DNA from: Megalopta genalis | Lineage: Eukaryota > Arthropoda > Insecta > Hymenoptera > Halictidae | Direction of reading: 5' to 3' | Length of the DNA stretch: 64,000 nt | NCBI RefSeq assembly: GCF_051020955.1 | Contig: NW_027476481.1 | Span: 150,366 to 214,365 of the forward strand | Shown: positions 36,140 through 48,980 of the stretch, piece after piece | Layout: the number at the start of each line of letters is the position of its first letter | Numbering within the stretch: the first letter of the stretch is position 1 | The notes under the pieces: generated by a model | Database searches by the model: none | Seen by the model: the letters and a program-made list of their open reading frames with translations, nothing else | Told to the model about the DNA's origin: nothing | Translations under genes and position numbers: made by a program

Positions 36140-39100
36140 TGCATTTGAAGCCATATCACTTATATTTTCAAGTATGTGAAGCTAAATCATTCGTTTTGCA
36201 TGGATTTGAAGCTAAGCCATCAACTTCGCGTTGACTTGATGCTTATTCATGTGTTTCGCATGGATTTGAAGCTAACTCGTTTGTTTCGCAGGCAGTTGAA
36301 GCTGAATCATGTATATCAAAAGTATTTGAAGCTAAACTATTCGTTTCGCATGGATTCGAAGATAAGCCTTCCACTTCGCATTGATTTGAAGCTAAATCAT
36401 GTGTCCCGCATGGATTTGAAGCTGACTCGTTTGTTTCGCATGCAGTTGAAGCTGAATCATGTATATCACAAGTATTTGCGGCTAAACCATTTGTTTCGCA
36501 TGGATTCGAAGATCAGCCTTCTACATCGCATTGATTAGATGCTATATCATGTGTTTCGCATGGGTTTGAAGCTAACTCGTTTGTTTCGCCTGCATTTGAA
36601 GCCATATCACTTATATTTTCAAGTATGTGAAGCTAAATCATTCGTTTTGCATGGATTTGAAGCTAAGCCATCAACTTCGCGTTGACTTGATGCTTATTAA
36701 TGTGTTTCGCATGGATTTGAAGCTAACTCGTTTGTTTCGCAGGCAGTTGAAGCTGAATCATGTATATCAAAAGTATTTGAAGCTAAACTATTCGTTTCGC
36801 ATGGATTCGAAGATAAGCCTTCCACTTCGCATTGATTTGAAGCTAAATCATGTGTCCCGCATGGATTTGAAGCTGACTCGTTTGTTTCGCATGCAGTTGA
36901 AGCTGAATCATGTATATCACAAGTATTTGCGGCTAAACCATTTGTTTCGCATGGATTCGAAGCTAACCCTTCTACTTCGCATTGATTTGAAGCTAAATCA
37001 TGTGTTTCGCATGGATTTGAAGCTAACTCGTTGGTTTCGCTTGCTGTTGAAGCTAAGTCATGTATATCACAAGTATTTGCGGCTAAACCATTTGTTTCGC
37101 ATGGATTCGAAGGTAACCCTTCTACTTCGCATTGATTTGAAGCTAAATCATGTGTTTCTCATGGATTTGAATCTAACTCGTTTGTTTCGCATGCTGTTGA
37201 AACTAAATCATGTATATCACAAGTATTTGAAGCTAAACCATTTGCTTCGCATGGATTCGAAGATCAGCCTTCTACATCGCATTGATTAGATGCTAAATCA
37301 TGTGTTTCGCATGGGTTTGAAGCTAACTCGATTGTTTCGCCTGCATTTGAAGCCATATCACTTATATTTCCAAGTATGTGAAGCTAAATCATTCGTTTTG
37401 CATGGATTTGAAGCTAAGCCATCAACTTCGCGTTGACTTGATGCTAATTCATGTGTTTCGCATGGATTTGAAGCTAACTCGTTTGTTTCGCAGGCAGTTG
37501 AAGCTGAATCATGTATATCACAAGTATTTGCGGCTAAACCATTTGTTTCGCATGGATTCGAAGGTAACCCTACAACTTCGCATTGATTTTAATCTAAATC
37601 ATGTGTTTCGCATGGATTTGAAGCTAACTCGTTTGTTTCCTAGGCAGTTGAAGCTGAATCATGTATATCAAAAGTATTTGAAGATAAACTATTCGTTTCG
37701 CATGGATTCGAATATAAGCCTTCCACTTCGCATTGATTTGAAGCTAAATCATGTGTTCCGCATGGATTTGAAGCTAACTCGTTTGTTTCGCATGCATTTG
37801 AAGCCATATCACTTATATTTTCAAGTATGTGAAGCTAAATCATTCGTTTTGCATGGATTTGAAGCTAAGCCATCAACATCGCGTTGACTTGATGCTTATT
37901 CATGTGTTTCGCATGGATTTGAAGCTAACTCGTTTGTTTCGCAAGGCAGTTGAAGCTGAATCATGTATATCAAAAGTATTTGAAGCTAAACTATTCGTTT
38001 CGCATGGATTCGAAGATAAGCCTTCCACTTCGCATTGATTTGAAGCTAAATCATGTGTTCCGCATGGATTTGAAGCTGACTCGTTTGTTTCGCATGCAGT
38101 TGAAGCTGAATCATGTATATCACAAGTATTTGCGGCTAAACCATTTGTTTCGCATGGATTCGAAGATCAGCCTTCTACATCGCATTGATTAGATGCTATA
38201 TCATGTGTTTCGCATGGGTTTGAAGCTAACTCGTTTGTTTCGCCTGCATTTGAAGCCATATCACTTATATTTTCAAGTATGTGAAGCTAAATCATTCGTT
38301 TTGCATGGATTTGAAGCTAAGCCATCAACTTCGCGTTGACTTGATGCTTATTCATGTGTTTCGCATGGATTTGAAGCTAACTCGTTTGTTTCGCAGGCAG
38401 TTGAAGCTGAATCATGTATATCAAAAGTATTTGAAGCTAAACTATTCGTTTCGCATGGATTCGAAGATAAGCCTTCCACTTCGCATTGATTTGAAGCTAA
38501 ATCATGTGTCCCGCATGGATTTGAAGCTGACTCGTTTGTTTCGCATGCAGTTGAAGCTGAATCATGTATATCACAAGTATTTGGGGCTAAACCATTTGTT
38601 TCGCATGGATTCGAAGGTAACCCTTCTACTTCGCATTGATTTGAAGCTAAATCATGTGTTTCGCATGGATTTGAAGCTAACTCGTTGGTTTCGCTTGCTG
38701 TTGAAGCTAAGTCATGTATATCACAAGTATTTGCGGCTAAACCATTTGTTTCGCATGGATTCGAAGGTAACCCTTCTACTTCGCATTGATTTGAAGCTAA
38801 ATCATGTGTTTCTCATGGATTTGAATCTAACTCGTTTGTTTCGCATGCTGTTGAAACTAAATCATGTATATCACAAGTATTTGAAGCTAAACCATTTGCT
38901 TCGCATGGATTCGAAGATCAGCCTTCTACATCGCATTGATTAGATGCTAAATCATGTGTTTCGCATGGGTTTGAAGCTAACTCGATTGTTTCGCCTGCAT
39001 TTGAAGCCATATCACTTATATTTCCAAGTATGTGAAGCTAAATCATTCGTTTTGCATGGATTTGAAGCTAAGCCATCAACTTCGCGTTGACTTGATGCTA

Positions 39101-39446
39101 ATTCATGTGTTTCGCATGGATTTGAAGCTAACTCGTTTGTTTCGCAGGCAGTTGAAGCTAAATCATGTATATCACAAGTATTTGCGGCTAAACCATTTGT
39201 TTCGCATGGATTCGAAGGTAACCCTACTACTTCGCATTGATTTTAATCTAAATCATGTGTTTCGCATGGATTTGAAGCTAACTCGTTTGTTTCCTAGGCA
39301 GTTGAAGCTGAATCATGTATATCAAAAGTATTTGAAGATAAACTATTCGTTTCGCATGGATTCGAATATAAGCCTTCCACTTCGCATTGATTTGAAGCTA
39401 AATCATGTGTTCCGCATGGATTTGAAGCTAACTCGTTTGTTTCGCA
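36140..39446. repeat. 3,307-bp higher-order repeat, copy 1
   Basis: J markers at 36176, 36627, 37378, 37829, 38281, 39032 and 39483 give steps of 451, 751, 451, 452, 751 and 451 bp, which sum to 3,307. The unit is a dimer of two similar halves of 1,654 and 1,653 bp. The first carries the inserted A (TCGCAAGGCAG near 37,940). The second carries TTGGGGCTAAACC near 38,582 where the first has TTGCGGCTAAACC. The length equals 110 monomers plus seven extra bases: six C* 31-mers and one inserted A. Confidence 0.93.
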
Positions 39447-42400
39447 TGCATTTGAAGCCATATCACTTATATTTTCAAGTATGTGAAGCTAAATCATTCG
39501 TTTTGCATGGATTTGAAGCTAAGCCATCAACTTCGCGTTGACTTGATGCTTATTCATGTGTTTCGCATGGATTTGAAGCTAACTCGTTTGTTTCGCAGGC
39601 AGTTGAAGCTGAATCATGTATATCAAAAGTATTTGAAGCTAAACTATTCGTTTCGCATGGATTCGAAGATAAGCCTTCCACTTCGCATTGATTTGAAGCT
39701 AAATCATGTGTCCCGCATGGATTTGAAGCTGACTCGTTTGTTTCGCATGCAGTTGAAGCTGAATCATGTATATCACAAGTATTTGCGGCTAAACCATTTG
39801 TTTCGCATGGATTCGAAGATCAGCCTTCTACATCGCATTGATTAGATGCTATATCATGTGTTTCGCATGGGTTTGAAGCTAACTCGTTTGTTTCGCCTGC
39901 ATTTGAAGCCATATCACTTATATTTTCAAGTATGTGAAGCTAAATCATTCGTTTTGCATGGATTTGAAGCTAAGCCATCAACTTCGCGTTGACTTGATGC
40001 TTATTCATGTGTTTCGCATGGATTTGAAGCTAACTCGTTTGTTTCGCAGGCAGTTGAAGCTGAATCATGTATATCAAAAGTATTTGAAGCTAAACTATTC
40101 GTTTCGCATGGATTCGAAGATAAGCCTTCCACTTCGCATTGATTTGAAGCTAAATCATGTGTCCCGCATGGATTTGAAGCTGACTCGTTTGTTTCGCATG
40201 CAGTTGAAGCTGAATCATGTATATCACAAGTATTTGCGGCTAAACCATTTGTTTCGCATGGATTCGAAGGTAACCCTTCTACTTCGCATTGATTTGAAGC
40301 TAAATCATGTGTTTCGCATGGATTTGAAGCTAACTCGTTGGTTTCGCTTGCTGTTGAAGCTAAGTCATGTATATCACAAGTATTTGCGGCTAAACCATTT
40401 GTTTCGCATGGATTCGAAGGTAACCCTTCTACTTCGCATTGATTTGAAGCTAAATCATGTGTTTCTCATGGATTTGAATCTAACTCGTTTGTTTCGCATG
40501 CTGTTGAAACTAAATCATGTATATCACAAGTATTTGAAGCTAAACCATTTGCTTCGCATGGATTCGAAGATCAGCCTTCTACATCGCATTGATTAGATGC
40601 TAAATCATGTGTTTCGCATGGGTTTGAAGCTAACTCGATTGTTTCGCCTGCATTTGAAGCCATATCACTTATATTTCCAAGTATGTGAAGCTAAATCATT
40701 CGTTTTGCATGGATTTGAAGCTAAGCCATCAACTTCGCGTTGACTTGATTCTAATTCATGTGTTTCGCATGGATTTGAAGCTAACTCGTTTGTTTCGCAG
40801 GCAGTTGAAGCTGAATCATGTATATCACAAGTATTTGCGGCTAAACCATTTGTTTCGCATGGATTCGAAGGTAACCCTACTACTTCGCATTGATTTTAAT
40901 CTAAATCATGTGTTTCGCATGGATTTGAAGCTAACTCGTTTGTTTCCTAGGCCGTTGAAGCTGAATCATGTATATCAAAAGTATTTGAAGATAAACTATT
41001 CGTTTCGCATGGATTCGAATATAAGCCTTCCACTTCGCATTGATTTGAAGCTAAATCATGTGTTCCGCATGGATTTGAAGCTAACTCGTTTGTTTCGCAT
41101 GCATTTGAAGCCATATCACTTATATTTTCAAGTATGTGAAGCTAAATCATTCGTTTTGCATGGATTTGAAGCTAAGCCATCAACATCGCGTTGACTTGAT
41201 GCTTATTCATGTGTTTCGCATGGATTTGAAGCTAACTCGTTTGTTTCGCAAGGCAGTTGAAGCTGAATCATGTATATCAAAAGTATTTGAAGCTAAACTA
41301 TTCGTTTCGCATGGATTCGAAGATAAGCCTTCCACTTCGCATTGATTTGAAGCTAAATCATGTGTTCCGCATGGATTTGAAGCTGACTCGTTTGTTTCGC
41401 ATGCAGTTGAAGCTGAATCATGTATATCACAAGTATTTGCGGCTAAACCATTTGTTTCGCATGGATTCGAAGATCAGCCTTCTACATCGCATTGATTAGA
41501 TGCTATATCATGTGTTCCGCATGGGTTTGAAGCTAACTCGTTTGTTTCGCCTGCATTTGAAGCCATATCACTTATATTTTCAAGTATGTGAAGCTAAATC
41601 ATTCGTTTTGCATGGATTTGAAGCTAAGCCATCAACTTCGCGTTGACTTGATGCTTATTCATGTGTTTCGCATGGATTTGAAGCTAACTCGTTTGTTTCG
41701 CAGGCAGTTGAAGCTGAATCATGTATATCAAAAGTATTTGAAGCTAAACTATTCGTTTCGCATGGATTCGAAGATAAGCCTTCCACTTCGCATTGATTTG
41801 AAGCTAAATCATGTGTCCCGCATGGATTTGAAGCTGACTCGTTTGTTTCGCATGCAGTTGAAGCTGAATCATGTATATCACAAGTATTTGGGGCTAAACC
41901 ATTTGTTTCGCATGGATTCGAAGGTAACCCTTCTACTTCGCATTGATTTGAAGCTAAATCATGTGTTTCGCATGGATTTGAAGCTAACTCGTTGGTTTCG
42001 CTTGCTGTTGAAGCTAAGTCATGTATATCACAAGTATTTGCGGCTAAACCATTTGTTTCGCATGGATTCGAAGGTAACCCTTCTACTTCGCATTGATTTG
42101 AAGCTAAATCATGTGTTTCTCATGGATTTGAATCTAACTCGTTTGTTTCGCATGCTGTTGAAACTAAATCATGTATATCACAAGTATTTGAAGCTAAACC
42201 ATTTGCTTCGCATGGATTCGAAGATCAGCCTTCTACATCGCATTGATTAGATGCTAAATCATGTGTTTCGCATGGGTTTGAAGCTAACTCGATTGTTTCG
42301 CCTGCATTTGAAGCCATATCACTTATATTTCCAAGTATGTGAAGCTAAATCATTCGTTTTGCATGGATTTGAAGCTAAGCCATCAACTTCGCGTTGACTT

Positions 42401-42753
42401 GATGCTAATTCATGTGTTTCGCATGGATTTGAAGCTAACTCGTTTGTTTCGCAGGCAGTTGAAGCTAAATCATGTATATCACAAGTATTTGCGGCTAAAC
42501 CATTTGTTTCGCATGGATTCGAAGGTAACCCTACTACTTCGCATTGATTTTAATCTAAATCATGTGTTTCGCATGGATTTGAAGCTAACTCGTTTGTTTC
42601 CTAGGCAGTTGAAGCTGAATCATGTATATCAAAAGTATTTGAAGATAAACTATTCGTTTCGCATGGATTCGAATATAAGCCTTCCACTTCGCATTGATTT
42701 GAAGCTAAATCATGTGTTCCGCATGGATTTGAAGCTAACTCGTTTGTTTCGCA
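39447..42753. repeat. 3,307-bp higher-order repeat, copy 2
   Basis: All J markers recur at +3,307 (39934, 40685, 41136, 41588, 42339, 42790). The inserted A and the TTGGGGCTAAACC variant fall at the equivalent places. It has a private GATTCTAATTC in the E* monomer near 40,748 that copy 3 shares and copy 1 lacks, so copies 2 and 3 are more closely related to each other there. Confidence 0.93.
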
Positions 42754-45700
42754 TGCATTTGAAGCCATATCACTTATATTTTCAAGTATGTGAAGCTAAA
42801 TCATTCGTTTTGCATGGATTTGAAGCTAAGCCATCAACTTCGCGTTGACTTGATGCTTATTCATGTGTTTCGCATGGATTTGAAGCTAACTCGTTTGTTT
42901 CGCAGGCAGTTGAAGCTGAATCATGTATATCAAAAGTATTTGAAGCTAAACTATTCGTTTCGCATGGATTCGAAGATAAGCCTTCCACTTCGCATTGATT
43001 TGAAGCTAAATCATGTGTCCCGCATGGATTTGAAGCTGACTCGTTTGTTTCGCATGCAGTTGAAGCTGAATCATGTATATCACAAGTATTTGCGGCTAAA
43101 CCATTTGTTTCGCATGGATTCGAAGATCAGCCTTCTACATCGCATTGATTAGATGCTATATCATGTGTTTCGCATGGGTTTGAAGCTAACTCGTTTGTTT
43201 CGCCTGCATTTGAAGCCATATCACTTATATTTTCAAGTATGTGAAGCTAAATCATTCGTTTTGCATGGATTTGAAGCTAAGCCATCAACTTCGCGTTGAC
43301 TTGATGCTTATTCATGTGTTTCGCATGGATTTGAAGCTAACTCGTTTGTTTCGCAGGCAGTTGAAGCTGAATCATGTATATCAAAAGTATTTGAAGCTAA
43401 ACTATTCGTTTCGCATGGATTCGAAGATAAGCCTTCCACTTCGCATTGATTTGAAGCTAAATCATGTGTCCCGCATGGATTTGAAGCTGACTCGTTTGTT
43501 TCGCATGCAGTTGAAGCTGAATCATGTATATCACAAGTATTTGCGGCTAAACCATTTGTTTCGCATGGATTCGAAGGTAACCCTTCTACTTCGCATTGAT
43601 TTGAAGCTAAATCATGTGTTTCGCATGGATTTGAAGCTAACTCGTTGGTTTCGCTTGCTGTTGAAGCTAAGTCATGTATATCACAAGTATTTGCGGCTAA
43701 ACCATTTGTTTCGCATGGATTCGAAGGTAACCCTTCTACTTCGCATTGATTTGAAGCTAAATCATGTGTTTCTCATGGATTTGAATCTAACTCGTTTGTT
43801 TCGCATGCTGTTGAAACTAAATCATGTATATCACAAGTATTTGAAGCTAAACCATTTGCTTCGCATGGATTCGAAGATCAGCCTTCTACATCGCATTGAT
43901 TAGATGCTAAATCATGTGTTTCGCATGGGTTTGAAGCTAACTCGATTGTTTCGCCTGCATTCGAAGCCATATCACTTATATTTCCAAGTATGTGAAGCTA
44001 AATCATTCGTTTTGCATGGATTTGAAGCTAAGCCATCAACTTCGCGTTGACTTGATTCTAATTCATGTGTTTCGCATGGATTTGAAGCTAACTCGTTTGT
44101 TTCGCAGGCAGTTGAAGCTGAATCATGTATATCACAAGTATTTGCGGCTAAACCATTTGTTTCGCATGGATTCGAAGGTAACCCTACTACTTCGCATTGA
44201 TTTTAATCTAAATCATTTGTTTCGCATGGATTTGAAGCTAACTCGTTTGTTTCCTAGGCAGTTGAAGCTGAATCATGTATATCAAAAGTATTTGAAGATA
44301 AACTATTCGTTTCGCATGGATTCGAATATAAGCCTTCCACTTCGCATTGATTTGAAGCTAAATCATGTGTTCCGCATGGATTTGAAGCTAACTCGTTTGT
44401 TTCGCATGCATTTGAAGCCATATCACTTATATTTTCAAGTATGTGAAGCTAAATCATTCGTTTTGCATGGATTTGAAGCTAAGCCATCAACATCGCGTTG
44501 GCTTGATGCTTATTCATGTGTTTCGCATGGATTTGAAGCTAACTCGTTTGTTTCGCAAGGCAGTTGAAGCTGAATCATGTATATCAAAAGTATTTGAAGC
44601 TAAACTATTCGTTTCGCATGGATTCGAAGATAAGCCTTCCACTTCGCATTGATTTGAAGCTAAATCATGTGTTCCGCATGGATTTGAAGCTGACTCGTTT
44701 GTTTCGCATGCAGTTGAAGCTGAATCATGTATATCACAAGTATTTGCGGCTAAACCATTTGTTTCGCATGGATTCGAAGATCAGCCTTCTACATCGCATT
44801 GATTAGATGCTATATCATGTGTTTCGCATGGGTTTGAAGCTAACTCGTTTGTTTCGCCTGCATTTGAAGCCATATCACTTATATTTTCAAGTATGTGAAG
44901 CTAAATCATTCGTTTTGCATGGATTTGAAGCTAAGCCATCAACTTCGCGTTGACTTGATGCTTATTCATGTGTTTCGCATGGATTTGAAGCTAACTCGTT
45001 TGTTTCGCAGGCAGTTGAAGCTGAATCATGTATATCAAAAGTATTTGAAGCTAAACTATTCGTTTCGCATGGATTCGAAGATAAGCCTTCCACTTCGCAT
45101 TGATTTGAAGCTAAATCATGTGTCCCGCATGGATTTGAAGCTGACTCGTTTGTTTCGCATGCAGTTGAAGCTGAATCATGTATATCACAAGTATTTGGGG
45201 CTAAACCATTTGTTTCGCATGGATTCGAAGGTAACCCTTCTACTTCGCATTGATTTGAAGCTAAATCATGTGTTTCGCATGGATTTGAAGCTAACTCGTT
45301 GGTTTCGCTTGCTGTTGAAGCTAAGTCATGTATATCACAAGTATTTGCGGCTAAACCATTTGTTTCGCATGGATTCGAAGGTAACCCTTCTACTTCGCAT
45401 TGATTTGAAGCTAAATCATGTGTTTCTCATGGATTTGAATCTAACTCGTTTGTTTCGCATGCTGTTGAAACTAAATCATGTATATCACAAGTATTTGAAG
45501 CTAAACCATTTGCTTCGCATGGATTCGAAGATCAGCCTTCTACATCGCATTGATTAGATGCTAAATCATGTGTTTCGCATGGGTTTGAAGCTAACTCGAT
45601 TGTTTCGCCTGCATTTGAAGCCATATCACTTATATTTCCAAGTATGTGAAGCTAAATCATTCGTTTTGCATGGATTTGAAGCTAAGCCATCAACTTCGCG

Positions 45701-46060
45701 TTGACTTGATGCTAATTCATGTGTTTCGCATGGATTTGAAGCTAACTCGTTTGTTTCGCAGGCAGTTGAAGCTAAATCATGTATATCACAAGTATTTGCG
45801 GCTAAACCATTTGTTTCGCATGGATTCGAAGGTAACCCTACTACTTCGCATTGATTTTAATCTAAATCATGTGTTTCGCATGGATTTGAAGCTAACTCGT
45901 TTGTTTCCTAGGCAGTTGAAGCTGAATCATGTATATCAAAAGTATTTGAAGATAAACTATTCGTTTCGCATGGATTCGAATATAAGCCTTCCACTTCGCA
46001 TTGATTTGAAGCTAAATCATGTGTTCCGCATGGATTTGAAGCTAACTCGTTTGTTTCGCA
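42754..46060. repeat. 3,307-bp higher-order repeat, copy 3
   Basis: J markers at 43241, 43992, 44443, 44895, 45646 and 46097 lie exactly 3,307 bp after those of copy 2. Private changes are a B* with GCATTCGAAGCC near 43,958 and CGCGTTGGCTTG near 44,495. The near absence of length change across three copies indicates recent amplification or homogenisation. Confidence 0.93.
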
Positions 46061-47110
46061 TGCATTTGAAGCCATATCACTTATATTTTCAAGTATGTGA
46101 AGCTAAATCATTCGTTTTGCATGGATTTGAAGCTAAGCCATCAACTTCGCGTTGACTTGATGCTTATTCATGTGTTTCGCATGGATTTGAAGCTAACTCG
46201 TTTGTTTCGCAGGCAGTTGAAGCTGAATCATGTATATCAAAAGTATTTGAAGCTAAACTATTCGTTTCGCATGGATTCGAAGATAAGCCTTCCACTTCGC
46301 ATTGATTTGAAGCTAAATCATGTGTCCCGCATGGATTTGAAGCTGACTCGTTTGTTTCGCATGCAGTTGAAGCTGAATCATGTATATCACAAGTATTTGC
46401 GGCTAAACCATTTGTTTCGCATGGATTCGAAGATCAGCCTTCTACATCGCATTGATTAGATGCTATATCATGTGTTTCGCATGGGTTTGAAGCTAACTCG
46501 TTTGTTTCGCCTGCATTTGAAGCCATATCACTTATATTTTCAAGTATGTGAAGCTAAATCATTCGTTTTGCATGGATTTGAAGCTAAGCCATCAACTTCG
46601 CGTTGACTTGATGCTTATTCATGTGTTTCGCATGGATTTGAAGCTAACTCGTTTGTTTCGCAGGCAGTTGAAGCTGAATCATGTATATCAAAAGTATTTG
46701 AAGCTAAACTAATCGTTTCGCATGGATTCGAAGATAAGCCTTCCACTTCGCATTGATTTGAAGCTAAATCATGTGTCCCGCATGGATTTGAAGCTGACTC
46801 GTTTGTTTCGCATGCAGTTGAAGCTGAATCATGTATATCACAAGTATTTGCGGCTAAACCATTTGTTTCGCATGGATTCGAAGGTAACCCTTCTACTTCG
46901 CATTGATTTGAAGCTAAATCATGTGTTTCGCATGGATTTGAAGCTAACTCGTTGGTTTCGCTTGCTGTTGAAGCTAAGTCATGTATATCACAAGTATTTG
47001 CGGCTAAACCATTTGTTTCGCATGGAATCGAAGGTAACCCTTCTACTTCGCATTGATTTGAAGCTAAATCATGTGTTTCTCATGGATTTGAATCTAACTC
47101 GTTTGTTTCG
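46061..47110. repeat. 3,307-bp higher-order repeat, partial copy 4
   Basis: Continues the 3,307-bp periodicity (J marker 46548 is 43241 plus 3,307) until about 47,110. There the expected GCTGTTGAAAC becomes GCAGTTGAAGC, and the sequence switches to the type seen near 14.9-15.3 kb (J markers 47299 and 47450 match 15066 and 15217 at offset 32,233). It has small private changes, for example CTAATCGTTTCGC near 46,709 and GGAATCGAAGG near 47,025. Confidence 0.9.
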
Positions 47111-47412
47111 CATGCAGTTGAAGCTGAATCATGTATATCACAAGTATTTGAAGCTAAACCATTTGCTTCGCATGGATTCGAAGATCAGCCTTCTACTTCG
47201 CATTGATTAGATGCTAAATCATGTGTTTCGCATGGGTTTGAAGCTAACTCGATTGTTTCGCCTGCATTTGAAGCCATATCACTTATATTTCCAAGTATGT
47301 GAAGCTAAATCATTCGTTTTGCATGGATTTGAAGCTAATCCTTCCACTTCGCATTGATTTGAAGCTAAATCATGTGCTCCGCATGGATTTGAAGCTAACT
47401 CGTTTGTTTCGC

Positions 47413-48980
47413 CTGCATTTGAAGCCATATCACTTATATTTTCAAGTATGTGAAGCTAAATCATTCGTTTTGCATGGATTTGAAGCTAAGCCATCAACTT
47501 CGCGTTGACTTGATGCTTATTCATGTGTTTCGCATGGATTTGAAGCTAACTCGTTTGTTTCGCAAGGCAGTTGAAGCTGAATCATGTATATCAAAAGTAT
47601 TTGAAGCTAAACTATTCGTTTCGCATGGATTCGAAGATAAGCCTTCCACTTCGCATTGATTTGAAGCTAAATCATGTGTTCCGCATGGATTTGAAGCTGA
47701 CTCGTTTGTTTCGCATGCAGTTGAAGCTGAATCATGTATATCACAAGTATTTGCGGCTAAAGCATTTGTTTCGCATGGATTCGAAGATCAGCCTTCTACA
47801 TCGCATTGATTAGATGCTATATCATGTGTTTCGCATGGGTTTGAAGCTAACTCGTTTGTTTCGCCTGCATTTGAAGCCATATCACTTATATTTTCAAGTA
47901 TGTGAAGCTAAATCATTCGTTTTGCATGGATTTGAAGCTAAGCCATCAACTTCGCGTTGACTTGATGCTTATTCATGTGTTTCGCTTGGATTTGAAGCTA
48001 ACTCGTTTGTTTCGCAGGCAGTTGAAGCTGAATCATGTATATCAAAAGTATTTGAAGCTAAACTATTCGTTTCGCATGGATTCGAAGATAAGCCTTCCAC
48101 TTCGCATTGATTTGAAGCTAAATCATGTGTCCCGCATGGATTTGAAGCTGACTCGTTTGTTTCGCATGCTGTTGAAACTAAATCATGTATATCACAAGTA
48201 TTTGAAGCTAAACCATTTGTTTCGCATGGATTCCAAGATAACCCTTCTAATTCGCATTTATTAGATGGTAAATCATGCGTTTCGCATGGATTTGAATCTA
48301 ACTCGTTTGTTTCGCATGCTGTTGAAACTAAATCATGTATATCACAAGTATTTGAAGCTAAACCATTTGCTTCGCATGGATTCGAAGATCAGCCTTCTAC
48401 TTCGCATAGATTAGATGCTAAATCATGTGTATCGCAAGGGTTTGAAGCTAACTCGTTTGTTTCGCCTGCATTTGAAGCCATATCACTTCTATTTTCAAAT
48501 ATGTGAAGCTAAATCATTCGTTTTGCATGGATTTGAAGCTAAGCCATCAACTTCGCGTTGACTTGATGATAAATCATGTGTTTCGCATGGATTTGAAGCT
48601 AACTCGTTTGTTTCCTAGGCAGTTGAAGCTGAATCATCTATATCAAAAGTATTTGAAGATAAACTATTCGTTTCGCATGGATTCGAATATAAGCCTTCCA
48701 CTTCGCATTGATTTGAAGCTAAATCATGTGTTCCGCATGGATTTGAAGCTAACACGTTTGTTTCGCATGCATTTGAAGCCATATCACTTATATTTTCAAG
48801 TATGTGAAGCTAAATCATTCGTTTTGCATGGATTTGAAGCTAAGCCATCAACTTCGCGTTGACTTGATGCTTATTCATGTGTTTCGCATGGATTTGAAGC
48901 TAACTCGTTTGTTTCCTAGGCAGTTGAAGCTGAATCATGTATATCAAAAGTATTTGAAGATAAACTATTCGTTTCGCATG
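47413..48980. repeat. J-rich block K, copy 4 (3' truncated)
   Basis: J markers at 47450, 47902, 48503 and 48804 match 18826, 19278, 19879 and 20180 at an offset of 28,624 bp. At about 48,980 the sequence changes inside a D monomer, from the GAAGATAAGCC form expected for this block to GAAGGTAACCC, and continues as material of the 3,307-bp repeat type. The breakpoint lies within the monomer core. Confidence 0.85.
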
